A stretch of 64,000 nucleotides of DNA, taken from positions 158,622-222,621 of the forward strand of contig DIOT01000056.1 of NCBI GenBank assembly GCA_002426195.1. The letters are read 5' to 3'. Shown one piece after another: positions 9,323 to 18,429 of the stretch (its first letter is position 1; each line of letters opens with the position of its first letter). Source of the stretch: Bacteroidales bacterium UBA5507 (lineage in GTDB: Bacteria > Bacteroidota > Bacteroidia > Bacteroidales > Lentimicrobiaceae). The translations under genes were made by a program, and so were the position numbers. The notes under the pieces are model-generated. The model had not been told where the DNA came from. It did no database searches and saw only the letters and a list, made by a program, of their open reading frames with translations.

Positions 9323-10651
9323 AAGACTTTTAAATTAGGGGGTGTTCATCCTGAAGAAAGTAAGATAACTGCGGAAAAGCAAATTATAAGCATTCCGCTT
9401 CCCCAAAAAGTAAGTATACCTCTTTCGCAAAGTCTCGGTGCACCTTCCAATTTGTTGGTAGAGAAGGGTTCTTTAGTTAAAGTGGGACAACTAATAGCGA
9501 AAGGCGAATCATTTATCTCTTCCGACGTCCATTCATCGGTTTCAGGTAAGGTTATGAAAGTTGAAGATATTGTTGATTCTACAGGTTACCGAAAGCCGGC
9601 AGTAGTCATAGAAGTTGAGGGAGATGAATGGGATGGGGGTATTAATAAATCTCAGGATGTAGTAACTGATATTACTCTTACAGGTGAAGAGATAATAAAA
9701 AGAATAAAAGATTGTGGTATCGTTGGTATGGGTGGTGCAACATTCCCAACTCATGTTAAAATGATGGTGCCAAAAGATAAAGAAGCTGAATTTTTGATTA
9801 TAAATGGTGTGGAATGCGAGCCATACCTTACTGCTGATCATAGGGTAATGGTTGAGCACGGTCTTGAGGTGATAACTGGTATTAGGATTCTCATGCGTGC
9901 TTTAAATGTAAAAAGAGCATTTATTGGAATTGAAAACAATAAACCTGATGCTATCGATAATTTGTCAAAATTATCAGCTTCCTATCCGGAAATTGAAGTC
10001 ATACCTCTTAAAGTAAAGTATCCTCAAGGAGGTGAGAAACAATTAATAAAAGCTATTACAGGTAGAGAAGTGCCATCAGGTAAATTACCTATTGAAACGG
10101 GTTGTATTGTTCAGAATGTTGGTACTGCACTTGCTGTGTATGAAGCAGTTCAGAAAAATAAGCCTTTGATTGATCGTATTGTTACAGTTACAGGCCCATC
10201 TCTTCAGAATGCGGGAAATTTCAGAGTTCGAATAGGAACGTCTATTGAATATTTAGTTGAACAAGCAGGTGGACTTCCTACTGATACAGGGAAGGTTGTG
10301 GGTGGAGGTCCTATGATGGGAAAATCACTTGTTACTCTCGAGATGCCAATTGTTAAGGGTACCTCTGGAATATTGATCTTACCACATCAGCATAGTAGAA
10401 GGGTTCCGGTATTCAATTGCATAAGATGCGGCCGATGCATTTCAGCTTGTCCAATTGGTCTTCAACCAATGTATCTAGCCCAATTGATTGAAAATGAGAT
10501 TTATGATGTTGCTGAGAAGGAGAACATCATGGATTGTATGGAATGTGGTTCCTGTCATTACACATGCCCCTCCGGGCGACCAATACTTGACTATGTAAGA
10601 TTGGGTAAGAATAAAGTTGGAAATATTATTAGAAATAGGGTAAAAAAGTAA
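9320..10651 (+). CDS. rnfC: Rnf electron transport complex subunit C (NADH/FMN and Fe-S subunit)
   Basis: The 443-residue protein starts with TTG after a strong SD. The N-terminal barrel-sandwich region (to about 110) leads into the NADH/FMN-binding domain with GIVGMGGATFPTH (about 133-146) and the NGVECEPYLTADHR motif. Two [4Fe-4S] motifs follow: C-I-R-C-G-R-C-x3-C-P (about 367-378) and C-M-E-C-G-S-C-x3-C-P (about 406-417). By family it is the soluble subunit that exchanges electrons with NAD(H), working with RnfB. Its stop is one base before rnfD. Confidence 0.96.
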   Translation: MKTFKLGGVHPEESKITAEKQIISIPLPQKVSIPLSQSLGAPSNLLVEKGSLVKVGQLIAKGESFISSDVHSSVSGKVMKVEDIVDSTGYRKPAVVIEVEGDEWDGGINKSQDVVTDITLTGEEIIKRIKDCGIVGMGGATFPTHVKMMVPKDKEAEFLIINGVECEPYLTADHRVMVEHGLEVITGIRILMRALNVKRAFIGIENNKPDAIDNLSKLSASYPEIEVIPLKVKYPQGGEKQLIKAITGREVPSGKLPIETGCIVQNVGTALAVYEAVQKNKPLIDRIVTVTGPSLQNAGNFRVRIGTSIEYLVEQAGGLPTDTGKVVGGGPMMGKSLVTLEMPIVKGTSGILILPHQHSRRVPVFNCIRCGRCISACPIGLQPMYLAQLIENEIYDVAEKENIMDCMECGSCHYTCPSGRPILDYVRLGKNKVGNIIRNRVKK

Positions 10652-10652
10652 T

Positions 10653-11702
10653 ATGAGCTTATTAACTGTATCCGGGTCACCGCATGTTCATGCTCAACAG
10701 GATGTAAAAGGCATAATGTATGATGTGGTGATTGCATTAATCCCCGCGACAATCATAGCAATCTATTTCTTTGGATTAGATTCAGCCAGGGTAATCTTTA
10801 TCTCTATTGCCTCTTGTTTGTTTTTTGAATGGGCAATTCAAAAATATCTGTTAAAGAGGCCTAATACAGTGACAGATGGTTCAGCTATTGTTACTGGAAT
10901 TCTGCTTGCTTTTAATGTTCCATCAAATTTGCCGGCATATATGATAATATTCGGGGCACTTGTTGCTATAGGTATTGCTAAAATGTCGTTTGGTGGTTTA
11001 GGAAAGAATCCGTTTAATCCAGCACTAATAGGTCGGGTTTTCCTGCTAATTTCATTCCCTGTTCAAATGACAACCTGGCCGGTGCCTCAACCATTGTTTG
11101 GTTCAGAGATTGCAGATGCACTCTCTGGTCCAACAACCCTTGGTTTTTATCGAGAAGGTATTATGGCTGGTAAAACCGTAAGTGAAATAATTACTTCACC
11201 TGATTATCCAGGAATTGTGAAAGATCTTACCGGTGATCAAGGAGGGTCTTTAGGGGAAATGTCTGCAATAGCATTACTTCTTGGTGCATTTTATTTATTC
11301 ATCAAACGTGTAATTAGCTGGCACATTCCAGTTTCATTCATAGGTACAGCTTTTATCTTTGCTGGAATTTTATGGTCTGTGAATCCTGAGGGATATCTGG
11401 ATCCAATTACCAGCATGCTAGCTGGAGGACTAATGCTTGGAGTCTTCTTTATGGCAACAGATATGGTTACGACTCCAATGAGTAGGAAAGGTCAAATAGT
11501 ATTTGGAGTTGGGGCGGGATTGCTAACCATTATAATAAGAAATTGGGGAGCATATCCAGAGGGCATTTCATTTGCGATTTTAATTATGAATGCATTTACA
11601 CCGTTATTGAATAAAGCATTCAAACCTAAACGATTTGGATCAGCTGAATTAAAAGCAACAGCAAAAGTTAAATCTAAAAGTATGGCATATGGCAAAGCTT
11701 GA
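10653..11702 (+). CDS. rnfD: Rnf electron transport complex subunit D
   Basis: This 349-residue polytopic membrane protein has the RnfD/NqrB motif DGSAIVTGILLAFNVP and the GKNPFNPALIGRVF segment. The conserved DMVTTPMS motif near residue 272 holds the threonine that carries covalently bound FMN in the family. It begins one base after rnfC and overlaps rnfG by 14 bases, which implies translational coupling. Confidence 0.95.
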   Translation: MSLLTVSGSPHVHAQQDVKGIMYDVVIALIPATIIAIYFFGLDSARVIFISIASCLFFEWAIQKYLLKRPNTVTDGSAIVTGILLAFNVPSNLPAYMIIFGALVAIGIAKMSFGGLGKNPFNPALIGRVFLLISFPVQMTTWPVPQPLFGSEIADALSGPTTLGFYREGIMAGKTVSEIITSPDYPGIVKDLTGDQGGSLGEMSAIALLLGAFYLFIKRVISWHIPVSFIGTAFIFAGILWSVNPEGYLDPITSMLAGGLMLGVFFMATDMVTTPMSRKGQIVFGVGAGLLTIIIRNWGAYPEGISFAILIMNAFTPLLNKAFKPKRFGSAELKATAKVKSKSMAYGKA

Positions 11703-12264
11703 TTCATCACTAAAAAACATGACATTGTCACTGTTGCTTATTTCACTGTTTATGTCGGCTGCATTAGGATTTGTCTATAACGTGACGAAGGAACCTATAA
11801 CAAAATCGATGAAAGCTAAAGAAACTAATGCAATTAAAGATGTTTTGCCTTCTTTTGATAATGATCCTATGTCTTCACCACTGCAAATAAACGGACTAAC
11901 ATTTTATATTGCAACTAAGGGTAAGGATACAGTAGGTTATGCAGCTAAAACATATACAGACAGGGGATATAGTGGAAGATTCGACCTCATGGTTGGATTT
12001 TTGCCTAATGGATCAATAAACAATATTGTGGTATTGCAGCAGAATGAAACCCCGGGTCTGGGAAGTAATATGTCTCAAGATAAATTCAGGTCGCAATTTC
12101 TTAAATTGAATATTGGTGAGTTACCTGACAAACTTTTGAAGGTTAGAAAAGATGGTGGTGAAATTGATGCTATTTCAGCAGCTACAATAACTTCTCGTGC
12201 ATACTGTAACGCTTTACAAAAAGCATATGACGAATTAATGAAAATTCAGGAGGAAAGTAAATGA
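11689..12264 (+). CDS. rnfG: Rnf electron transport complex subunit G
   Basis: The 191-residue protein has one N-terminal membrane helix (about 8-28) and a periplasmic FMN-binding domain. Its signature SAATITS (near 163-169) is the S(T)GAT-x-T motif whose threonine takes FMN covalently. The NETPGLGS motif is also present. The gene overlaps rnfD by 14 bases and rnfE by 4. Confidence 0.95.
   Translation: MAKLDSSLKNMTLSLLLISLFMSAALGFVYNVTKEPITKSMKAKETNAIKDVLPSFDNDPMSSPLQINGLTFYIATKGKDTVGYAAKTYTDRGYSGRFDLMVGFLPNGSINNIVVLQQNETPGLGSNMSQDKFRSQFLKLNIGELPDKLLKVRKDGGEIDAISAATITSRAYCNALQKAYDELMKIQEESK
12248..12263 (+). promoter_or_regulatory. Shine-Dalgarno site of rnfE
   Basis: A perfect AGGAGG at 12248-12253 lies 7 bases before the ATG at 12261, inside the end of rnfG. 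With rnfC this makes two operon genes with strong SD sites. Confidence 0.65.
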
Positions 12265-12857
12265 GTAATGTAAGTCATTTTACTAATGGACTGGTTAAAA
12301 GTAACCCAACATTTGTTCTGGTATTAGGTACTTGTCCCACTCTTGCAGTCACAACAGCTGCTATTAATGGAATTGGTATGGGGGCTGCAACGACTTTTGT
12401 ACTTGTATGCTCAAACCTTCTTATTGCTGCATTAAAGAACGTTATCCCAGATAAAGTCAGAATAGCTGCATTTATATTGATTATAGCATCTTTTGTGACT
12501 GTGGTTGATTTGGTTATGAAAGCATACACACCTGATTTATATAATACACTAGGAATCTTCATCCCTTTAATTGTAGTTAATTGCATTATTTTAGGCCGGG
12601 CTGAAGCCTTTGCCCAAAAGAATAGTGTTTTCCCTGCAATACTTGATGGTTTGGGAATGGGTATTGGGTTTACACTTGCAATTACGTTATTAGCCAGTGT
12701 AAGAGAATTAATTGGTAATGGATCTATTTTTAATGTAAAGCTTGTAAGTGATAATATTTCAACATTTCTACTTTTCATTCTTCCTCCTGGTGCATTTATT
12801 ACCTATGGGTATCTGATAGCAATTATGAATCGTTTAAGAGCTAGATATAGTAATTGA
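12261..12857 (+). CDS. rnfE: Rnf electron transport complex subunit E
   Basis: This 198-residue integral membrane protein has the expected helices and the motif NPTFVLVLGTCPTLAVT near the N-terminus, with the cysteine that binds the intramembrane cluster at the RnfA/RnfE interface. A second conserved stretch is VVNCIILGRAEAFA. It starts in the ATGA overlap with rnfG and is paralogous to rnfA, which follows after 39 bases. Confidence 0.95.
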   Translation: MSNVSHFTNGLVKSNPTFVLVLGTCPTLAVTTAAINGIGMGAATTFVLVCSNLLIAALKNVIPDKVRIAAFILIIASFVTVVDLVMKAYTPDLYNTLGIFIPLIVVNCIILGRAEAFAQKNSVFPAILDGLGMGIGFTLAITLLASVRELIGNGSIFNVKLVSDNISTFLLFILPPGAFITYGYLIAIMNRLRARYSN

Positions 12858-12896
12858 TTTTCAAGTATATGAACTGCTGTTAACAATAAAGGTATT

Positions 12897-13472
12897 ATGG
12901 ATTATTTGAACATAATTATATTAGCACTACTGGTCAACAACGTTGTATTGGCTCAATTTCTTGGAATATGCCCGTTTTTGGGTGTGTCAGGGAAGATTTC
13001 AACATCGCTAGGTATGGGAGGAGCTGTGGTTTTTGTAATGGCACTGGCAAATCTTGTAACGTACCTGGTTTACAATTTTATATTAGTACCACTTGGGATC
13101 GAGTTCATGCAAACCATTACCTTCATCCTAATTATTGCTTTCTTAGTGCAAGTGGTTGAAATAATATTGAAAAAATCAGTTCCTTCTCTATATCAGGCTT
13201 TGGGAATCTATCTTCCTCTTATTACTACTAATTGTGCTGTATTAGGAATCGCATTGTTAGCTATCCAGAAAAATTATTCTCTAGTTCAGAGTGTTGTTTA
13301 TTCAAGTGCAACTGCCGTTGGATTTACTTTTGCCTTGATATTAATGGCAGGAATTCGTGAACAACTTGAGCTCTTGGGAACGCCAAAAGGAATGAAAGGA
13401 TTCCCTTTGTCACTGATAATTGCCGGACTACTTTCTATGGCTTTTATGGGATTCTCGGGTTTAGTAAAGTAA
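12897..13472 (+). CDS. rnfA: Rnf electron transport complex subunit A
   Basis: This 191-residue six-helix membrane protein has NNVVLAQFLGICPFLGVS and TTNCAVLGIALL, each with the conserved cysteine of the RnfA/RnfE pair. It completes the six Rnf subunits in the order B-C-D-G-E-A. The complex couples ferredoxin:NAD+ oxidoreduction to ion pumping. Confidence 0.95.
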   Translation: MDYLNIIILALLVNNVVLAQFLGICPFLGVSGKISTSLGMGGAVVFVMALANLVTYLVYNFILVPLGIEFMQTITFILIIAFLVQVVEIILKKSVPSLYQALGIYLPLITTNCAVLGIALLAIQKNYSLVQSVVYSSATAVGFTFALILMAGIREQLELLGTPKGMKGFPLSLIIAGLLSMAFMGFSGLVK

Positions 13473-13478
13473 ATTCAG

Positions 13479-13856
13479 ATGCAGAACAAGAAGACGGAAT
13501 TTAGTTTTGAGGATTTTATTTCCTCTTATCCTCCCGAAGTCTCAGAAAAAGCTATTCTAACAAGGGAATTGATATTGAAAACTTTTCCTCAAGTTGAAGA
13601 GGAGGTCGATCAAAGTGCAAAGATTGTTGGTTATCTTTTAGGTAAGGGGTATAAGAATACACTCTGCACTATTATTCCATCACAACAGGGCCTGAAGCTT
13701 GGCTTTTACAGGGGATCTGAAATAGTTGATCCTGAACAAGTACTAATTGGATCGGGTTCAGTTCACAGGCACGCGATTATTAAGGACTTTTTTGCTCAGA
13801 GAATGTATTTGGTATATCTTCTCCAGGAAGCATTTAAAATGTGGAAAATACGTTAA
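13479..13856 (+). CDS. DUF1801 (YdhG-like) family protein
   Basis: The 125-residue soluble protein resembles DUF1801: an N-terminal helical part (DFISSYPPEV ... ILKTFPQVEEEV), a middle beta region (LCTIIPSQQGLKLGFYRG), and a GSVHRHAII turn before the last helices. The function of the family is not established. It begins 6 bases after rnfA and is probably read from the rnf promoter. No cluster-binding cysteines or membrane segments are visible. Confidence 0.65.
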   Translation: MQNKKTEFSFEDFISSYPPEVSEKAILTRELILKTFPQVEEEVDQSAKIVGYLLGKGYKNTLCTIIPSQQGLKLGFYRGSEIVDPEQVLIGSGSVHRHAIIKDFFAQRMYLVYLLQEAFKMWKIR

Positions 13857-13879
13857 GTAAAAGAAAAGGCATTGTAGCT

Positions 13880-16342
13880 TTACCTTCTTTGTTTTTTTCT
13901 TAGCATTTGGTAGTCGAGATAGTATAGAATCTTAACGCTGAGATTATTAATTTGAGGGTAATTAAACATATGCTCAAGATTTCTGAAATACCCAATCTTA
14001 TAATTATTATCCTCCTCCTGCAAAGCATTTTTCCATACTATATTTAGCATACTGCCAGGTGAGAATTCCCATCCATAGACTAGGTCTATATTAAACGAAT
14101 TGTAATTATAATTGTGATCGCCTGAATATTCTAATTTGTCAGTAAGGTAGCCTTCATCAGTGAGTAGATAATATTCTGAATACTCTCCTTTTTGCCAATA
14201 ATGTCTCAGCCAAATACTTAATGACATCTTGTTGTTGAACATATACTCACTACTGAGAGCAGTAATAAAAGTATTTATGTCACGGTTACCGAAAATTACT
14301 GAGATTCCGGGTCCAATCACAGAATCATATGCCAGTGATGCAAATCCTTTATCATCACGCCCGGTTTGAAAATGGAATTCAGGTGATATTTTAAACCGGT
14401 CACTTATTCTCAAAATAGGTTGTAATCTGTAATATTTCCATTTAGTATCACCTAAATCTTCGCTAACTTCAATATCTCCATCGAGAGCTAGTGTTTTCCT
14501 ATAATCGCTAGAGAAACTGAGATTTGCTGAGATATATCCAGGCATTATCCAGAATTTGCCAGGATATCGGGGTTCATAATAGTCATATCTTTCAAATGGT
14601 GCATAGGATGCTCCACCCCAAAAAGTTAGATAGTTCTTAAGTGTTGTGCTAAACCTGTAATTCAGAGAAGTGTTCTGATTTTTACCCGTACTTATTCTTA
14701 TTTCACGGAAAAAGTTAATGCTCTGAGAAAAATTCCGGAAGTATCCATAAGGCTCAAAAATATTATATCCCAGCGTCAATCCTCTGTCAAGCCAATCATT
14801 AGTGTTGTTTACACCTAAATCATTCCGGTTATAGTTGTCGTCCATTCGTATCTGATAGAGACTAAAACGAAATTTCCCTTTAGTTTTTTGAAATTCGAAA
14901 TTATAATATACACCGGTTTTATTGTCATATTTCACTTGATCTATTGCAGGGTCATCAATATTTGACAGGCTAATATCGACTTTAACTTGGTAAGTGTTGG
15001 ACTTTTCACTGAATTTACCCCCTCCTCCAAAGACGTTTGATTTCTTCCAGCCGTCAGGCCTTGTAACGTTTGTGTTTATAAGATATACAGAAGAGAAATT
15101 AGGAAGGTTTTGGTCTAATACTGTTACATTATAATTCGTTACCGGGTCTGTTAAGATTTCGCGTTTCTGATTTAAATTATTAGTGACTACAGCATAAGTA
15201 TTTCCGGTAATTGCATTCAATACACCAATTCCAAGACCATTGGATGTCCTTCCTGAAACTTTGACAGCATTTAGTAATCTTGATGAGCCTGGATTTGAAG
15301 TAATCCTTTCATCGGATCTTAACGAATCATAAGTGGAATAATAATTAATAGGGACATGACCAATGCGGCGTGAGTAAAATAGATTACCTTTCTGGAACAG
15401 ATCAGTTCCTTCTTTAAAGAAAGGTCGATTTTCATCATAAACAATTTCAAATGGTGATAAGTTTTTTTCAATTTCATCTGATTGAACCTGACTAAAATCC
15501 GGCATAAGAATCATATCGAGTGTGAAACTTTCGTTTAATCCCCATTTTATATCCATTCCTCCATTATAATTATAGCTGTATGAGTCTTTAGTATTCGCTT
15601 GGTCACTATTTCGCTGTATTCCAGCTGAAACATAAGGCATAAAAGATAGACGTAAAGGAGGATTTATATTTTCAAGTCCTTTTAAGGTTCCCCAATACTT
15701 TAATGTGTTATCTGTATCCTTAGGCTCAAGTGCCCATTGATCTTCACCTCTGTAGCGGCGAACCTTTCTCACAATCTGCATTCCCCATTCTTGAATTGCA
15801 GTTGCCGGGAACCTCAAAGCTGAATATGGAATGCGGAATTCTACACTCCATCCATTTGGATTAATCTTTACTGCACTGCTCCAAACTGCATCATAAGTAT
15901 CATCAAGTGTCCGGAAATCTATTTGTACACCTGATGCGGAGACTCCAAAAGAATAAGCATCTTGCCGGCTTTGCCAAGTGTCAAAACCTATGAAGAAATA
16001 GTCGGCGTTTGCATCATCATTATCTCTTAGTGCCAATTCTCTTTTTATGCTATCGGGAAACGGGTCGAACATCTCAGCTCCAACATAAATGGCTTTGTCA
16101 TCGTATAAGATTCTGACTTCCGTTTTATATAGTGCCGGAATATTAGTAGTAGGGTATTTTTGCATGAAGTTAGTAGCAATTTCAGTTTCTTGCCAGACTT
16201 GTTCATGAATATATCCATCAATATCAGGGCTATTAGCTATCTTAACAGCATTTAGAATTGGATGAGCAGCTTCATTCTGGGCATTTATACCAGATATAAT
16301 TGAGATAGTTAGGATTATAAATAATAGTACTTTTCGATGCAT
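13880..16342 (-). CDS. CBM9-like / DUF5916 outer-membrane beta-barrel protein
   Basis: I take the ATG at 16342; an upstream in-frame TTG adds only three residues. A signal peptide (about 1-21, ending GINA-Q) is followed by a family 9 carbohydrate-binding-like domain (about 30-210, with PDIDGYIHEQVWQ and YVGAEMFD). The remaining roughly 600 residues are DUF5916-like, with alternating aromatic strands that suggest an outer-membrane barrel (FSQVQSDE, RPFFKEG, FYSRRIG). Such proteins are common in Bacteroidota and their substrate is usually unknown. It stands alone between the rnf operon and ftsE. A TATCTTTG box lies only 7 bases before the ATG. Confidence 0.85.
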   Translation of the reverse strand: MHRKVLLFIILTISIISGINAQNEAAHPILNAVKIANSPDIDGYIHEQVWQETEIATNFMQKYPTTNIPALYKTEVRILYDDKAIYVGAEMFDPFPDSIKRELALRDNDDANADYFFIGFDTWQSRQDAYSFGVSASGVQIDFRTLDDTYDAVWSSAVKINPNGWSVEFRIPYSALRFPATAIQEWGMQIVRKVRRYRGEDQWALEPKDTDNTLKYWGTLKGLENINPPLRLSFMPYVSAGIQRNSDQANTKDSYSYNYNGGMDIKWGLNESFTLDMILMPDFSQVQSDEIEKNLSPFEIVYDENRPFFKEGTDLFQKGNLFYSRRIGHVPINYYSTYDSLRSDERITSNPGSSRLLNAVKVSGRTSNGLGIGVLNAITGNTYAVVTNNLNQKREILTDPVTNYNVTVLDQNLPNFSSVYLINTNVTRPDGWKKSNVFGGGGKFSEKSNTYQVKVDISLSNIDDPAIDQVKYDNKTGVYYNFEFQKTKGKFRFSLYQIRMDDNYNRNDLGVNNTNDWLDRGLTLGYNIFEPYGYFRNFSQSINFFREIRISTGKNQNTSLNYRFSTTLKNYLTFWGGASYAPFERYDYYEPRYPGKFWIMPGYISANLSFSSDYRKTLALDGDIEVSEDLGDTKWKYYRLQPILRISDRFKISPEFHFQTGRDDKGFASLAYDSVIGPGISVIFGNRDINTFITALSSEYMFNNKMSLSIWLRHYWQKGEYSEYYLLTDEGYLTDKLEYSGDHNYNYNSFNIDLVYGWEFSPGSMLNIVWKNALQEEDNNYKIGYFRNLEHMFNYPQINNLSVKILYYLDYQMLRKKQRR

Positions 16343-16608
16343 AAGTGGCAAAGATAATAAATCAAATATTTAAAACATATGCTTCATTGACTTTATGAAA
16401 TAATTAAATCCTCACGGCTCTCATGATTAATTAGGCAAATCAAATATTAATCTGTGTGCTTGGGAATTGACGCTTAAACTAGGTGAAAATCGCTTCTAAA
16501 CCCATTTGAATAAGCACTATTATAAGATTCGTTGTTTATGCGGAGATAGTTGCATCTTTATTTAATTAAAACCGATTTCCGGTTTTATCTCAAAGTAATC
16601 TTTTTGGT

Positions 16609-16616
16609 TATCTTTG
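16609..16616 (+). promoter_or_regulatory. Possible -7 element for ftsE
   Basis: TATCTTTG matches TAnnTTTG and ends 19 bases before the ATG. No good -33 TTTG is found at the right distance. Confidence 0.4.
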
Positions 16617-16635
16617 GCACTTAATTCGGAATTCG

Positions 16636-17340
16636 ATGGCACTGGACACTATAGTTGAATTAAGGAATCTAAGCGTTTATCAAAGAAACATTCTAATCCT
16701 TTCTGATATCAATATAACTATTGAAAAGGGAGAGTTTATTTATCTTATTGGGAAGACAGGTGCTGGTAAGAGCAGCCTTTTAAAAACTCTTTATGCTGAA
16801 CTTCCTGTTAAGGAAGGACTTGCTGAGGTTGTTGGATTTGATCTTTCCAAAATCAAGAAAAAAGAAGTGCCATATTTGCGGAGAAAGCTTGGAATAGTAT
16901 TTCAGGATTTCCAACTACTAACCGATAGGAGTGTAAATGAAAACTTGCTTTTTGTCCTAAAAGCTACAGGATGGAAGGATAAGGTTGAAATGCAGGAACG
17001 AATTGAGGATGTGTTAGATAAGGTGGGATTAAAAACAAAAGGATTTAAGTTCCCTCATCAGTTATCGGGAGGAGAGCAGCAAAGAGTCGCAATTGCACGT
17101 GCTCTGCTAAATGATCCGGAATTAATACTTGCCGATGAGCCGACAGGAAATCTTGACCCTGATACATCTTATGGAATAATGGGGCTGCTTACTGACATAA
17201 GTCGTACAGGTAGAGCTGTCCTGATGGCTTCACATAACCATTCACTTATGGAAAAATTTCCATTTAAAACTTTAAAATGTGAAGATGGAAAGGTTTTAGC
17301 GGTTGAAAATAGCATCGATCATCAAATCAGCATTGACTGA
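16636..17340 (+). CDS. ftsE: FtsE-like cell division ABC transporter ATPase
   Basis: The 234-residue ABC ATPase has Walker A GKTGAGKS (39-46), Q-loop Gln90 (VFQDFQLL), signature LSGGEQQ (143-149), Walker B ILADEP (164-169) with TGNLDP, and the H-loop (ASHN). FVFQDFQLL-type Q-loops and this length fit FtsE, which with FtsX links the division ring to peptidoglycan hydrolases. There is no ftsX beside it. Its 3' end overlaps the convergent glycosyltransferase gene by 45 bases. Confidence 0.8.
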   Translation: MALDTIVELRNLSVYQRNILILSDINITIEKGEFIYLIGKTGAGKSSLLKTLYAELPVKEGLAEVVGFDLSKIKKKEVPYLRRKLGIVFQDFQLLTDRSVNENLLFVLKATGWKDKVEMQERIEDVLDKVGLKTKGFKFPHQLSGGEQQRVAIARALLNDPELILADEPTGNLDPDTSYGIMGLLTDISRTGRAVLMASHNHSLMEKFPFKTLKCEDGKVLAVENSIDHQISID

Positions 17341-18429
17341 ATTTGAAAAGTTTTTAAGCAGTATTTCTTCTCGTCTATTAATATTGTCAAATGTGAAAGA
17401 CATTGATGCCACTTGGTCAATAATGTGCTTTAACTCAGATGAATTTCTACCAATCAAACATAATTCATCAAGATTAGTGCCATTCAGCATTGTGGGATTA
17501 ACTATACAGAATCGCCCATTATAAAGAGTGTTTAGCAATTTAAGCTTTAGTCCTGATGCTTGAAAAGTAACCAGAATGTTTGCATGTGCTTCCTTTATAA
17601 GATTAAACATCACCTCTTCGTTGGGATTGGCAATAACTTCAACATTTTTACATTTAGCGGAAAGTTGATAAACAGCCTTGGGGGGATTCATTCCTGCAAT
17701 TATCAGTTTATGTTTTGAGCCTTTAAAGACTTTTTTTATGAGGAATTCGGCAGCTGCTTGATTTTCTGGCACTTCAATATTCCCGTGATATAAAAAATAA
17801 GATCCTTTCCCTTCCTTACTTATAACATTTGTGTTGGCGTGAAAACTAGGAAGGAAGAGAATTCTCTTATTGGGAAAAACTTTTTGTAAATAATCACGAT
17901 CACCCTTTGAAACCACAAAAGAAACGTCAGCATTTTTTATTTTACGTTGAAATAAAAGCAGCTTAAAACTTTCCATTAAGAAGTATAACTTCTTACCCCA
18001 ATTGTGCTCTGCCTTAAAAAGATTGTAATAATAATGATGCTCTATATTGCTTTCACGATAAATAAGCATTCTGTTTTTTAATCTTGGATCATCAATATAG
18101 AAACAAGAATGAAGCCCCTCAAATAAAATTGGGTAATCATCGTTTAGCAAATTCTCAATCATTTCAGTCGATCGCCTGCTTTTAACAATATAAGGCAGGA
18201 GACTGAAAGCTGATCTCATTCCAGTTAATCTAGGGTAATAGTTTACGGTTGTGCAATATTTTTCCAGTTCTGGTGCTTGTTCCCGGCCTGGATATTCAAT
18301 AATATGCAAATGCAGTTTTATTCCTTTATTGTGAAGTTCCTTTATCTTGTAAAATACATCAATAACACCTCCATAATTAGGTGGATATGGAACATCGAAA
18401 GAGATGATGTGGAGATGTTTTTCAGACAT
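17296..18429 (-). CDS. Glycosyltransferase (GT4-like)
   Basis: The 377-residue protein has the GT-B layout: an N-terminal FDVPYPPNYGGV (about 10-21) acceptor-side motif and a C-terminal part with a FLYHGNIEVPENQ strand and a YNGRFCIVNP segment. It lacks a clean E-x7-E motif, so it is a divergent member. By family it transfers a sugar to a growing surface glycan. It overlaps the upstream glycosyltransferase gene by 8 bases, suggesting coupled translation. Confidence 0.8.
   Translation of the reverse strand: MSEKHLHIISFDVPYPPNYGGVIDVFYKIKELHNKGIKLHLHIIEYPGREQAPELEKYCTTVNYYPRLTGMRSAFSLLPYIVKSRRSTEMIENLLNDDYPILFEGLHSCFYIDDPRLKNRMLIYRESNIEHHYYYNLFKAEHNWGKKLYFLMESFKLLLFQRKIKNADVSFVVSKGDRDYLQKVFPNKRILFLPSFHANTNVISKEGKGSYFLYHGNIEVPENQAAAEFLIKKVFKGSKHKLIIAGMNPPKAVYQLSAKCKNVEVIANPNEEVMFNLIKEAHANILVTFQASGLKLKLLNTLYNGRFCIVNPTMLNGTNLDELCLIGRNSSELKHIIDQVASMSFTFDNINRREEILLKNFSNSVNADLMIDAIFNR

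Noticed and set aside
12275..12778. 167-codon open frame on the minus strand inside rnfE
   Set aside because: It mirrors a well-identified membrane protein gene; its Ser/Ile/Pro-rich composition is what antisense of a hydrophobic gene gives.
16568..16586. AAAACCG/CGGTTTT hairpin before ftsE, possible terminator or operator
   Set aside because: Only 7 bp, no U-run, and more than 200 bases from the nearest upstream gene start; likely chance in AT-rich DNA.
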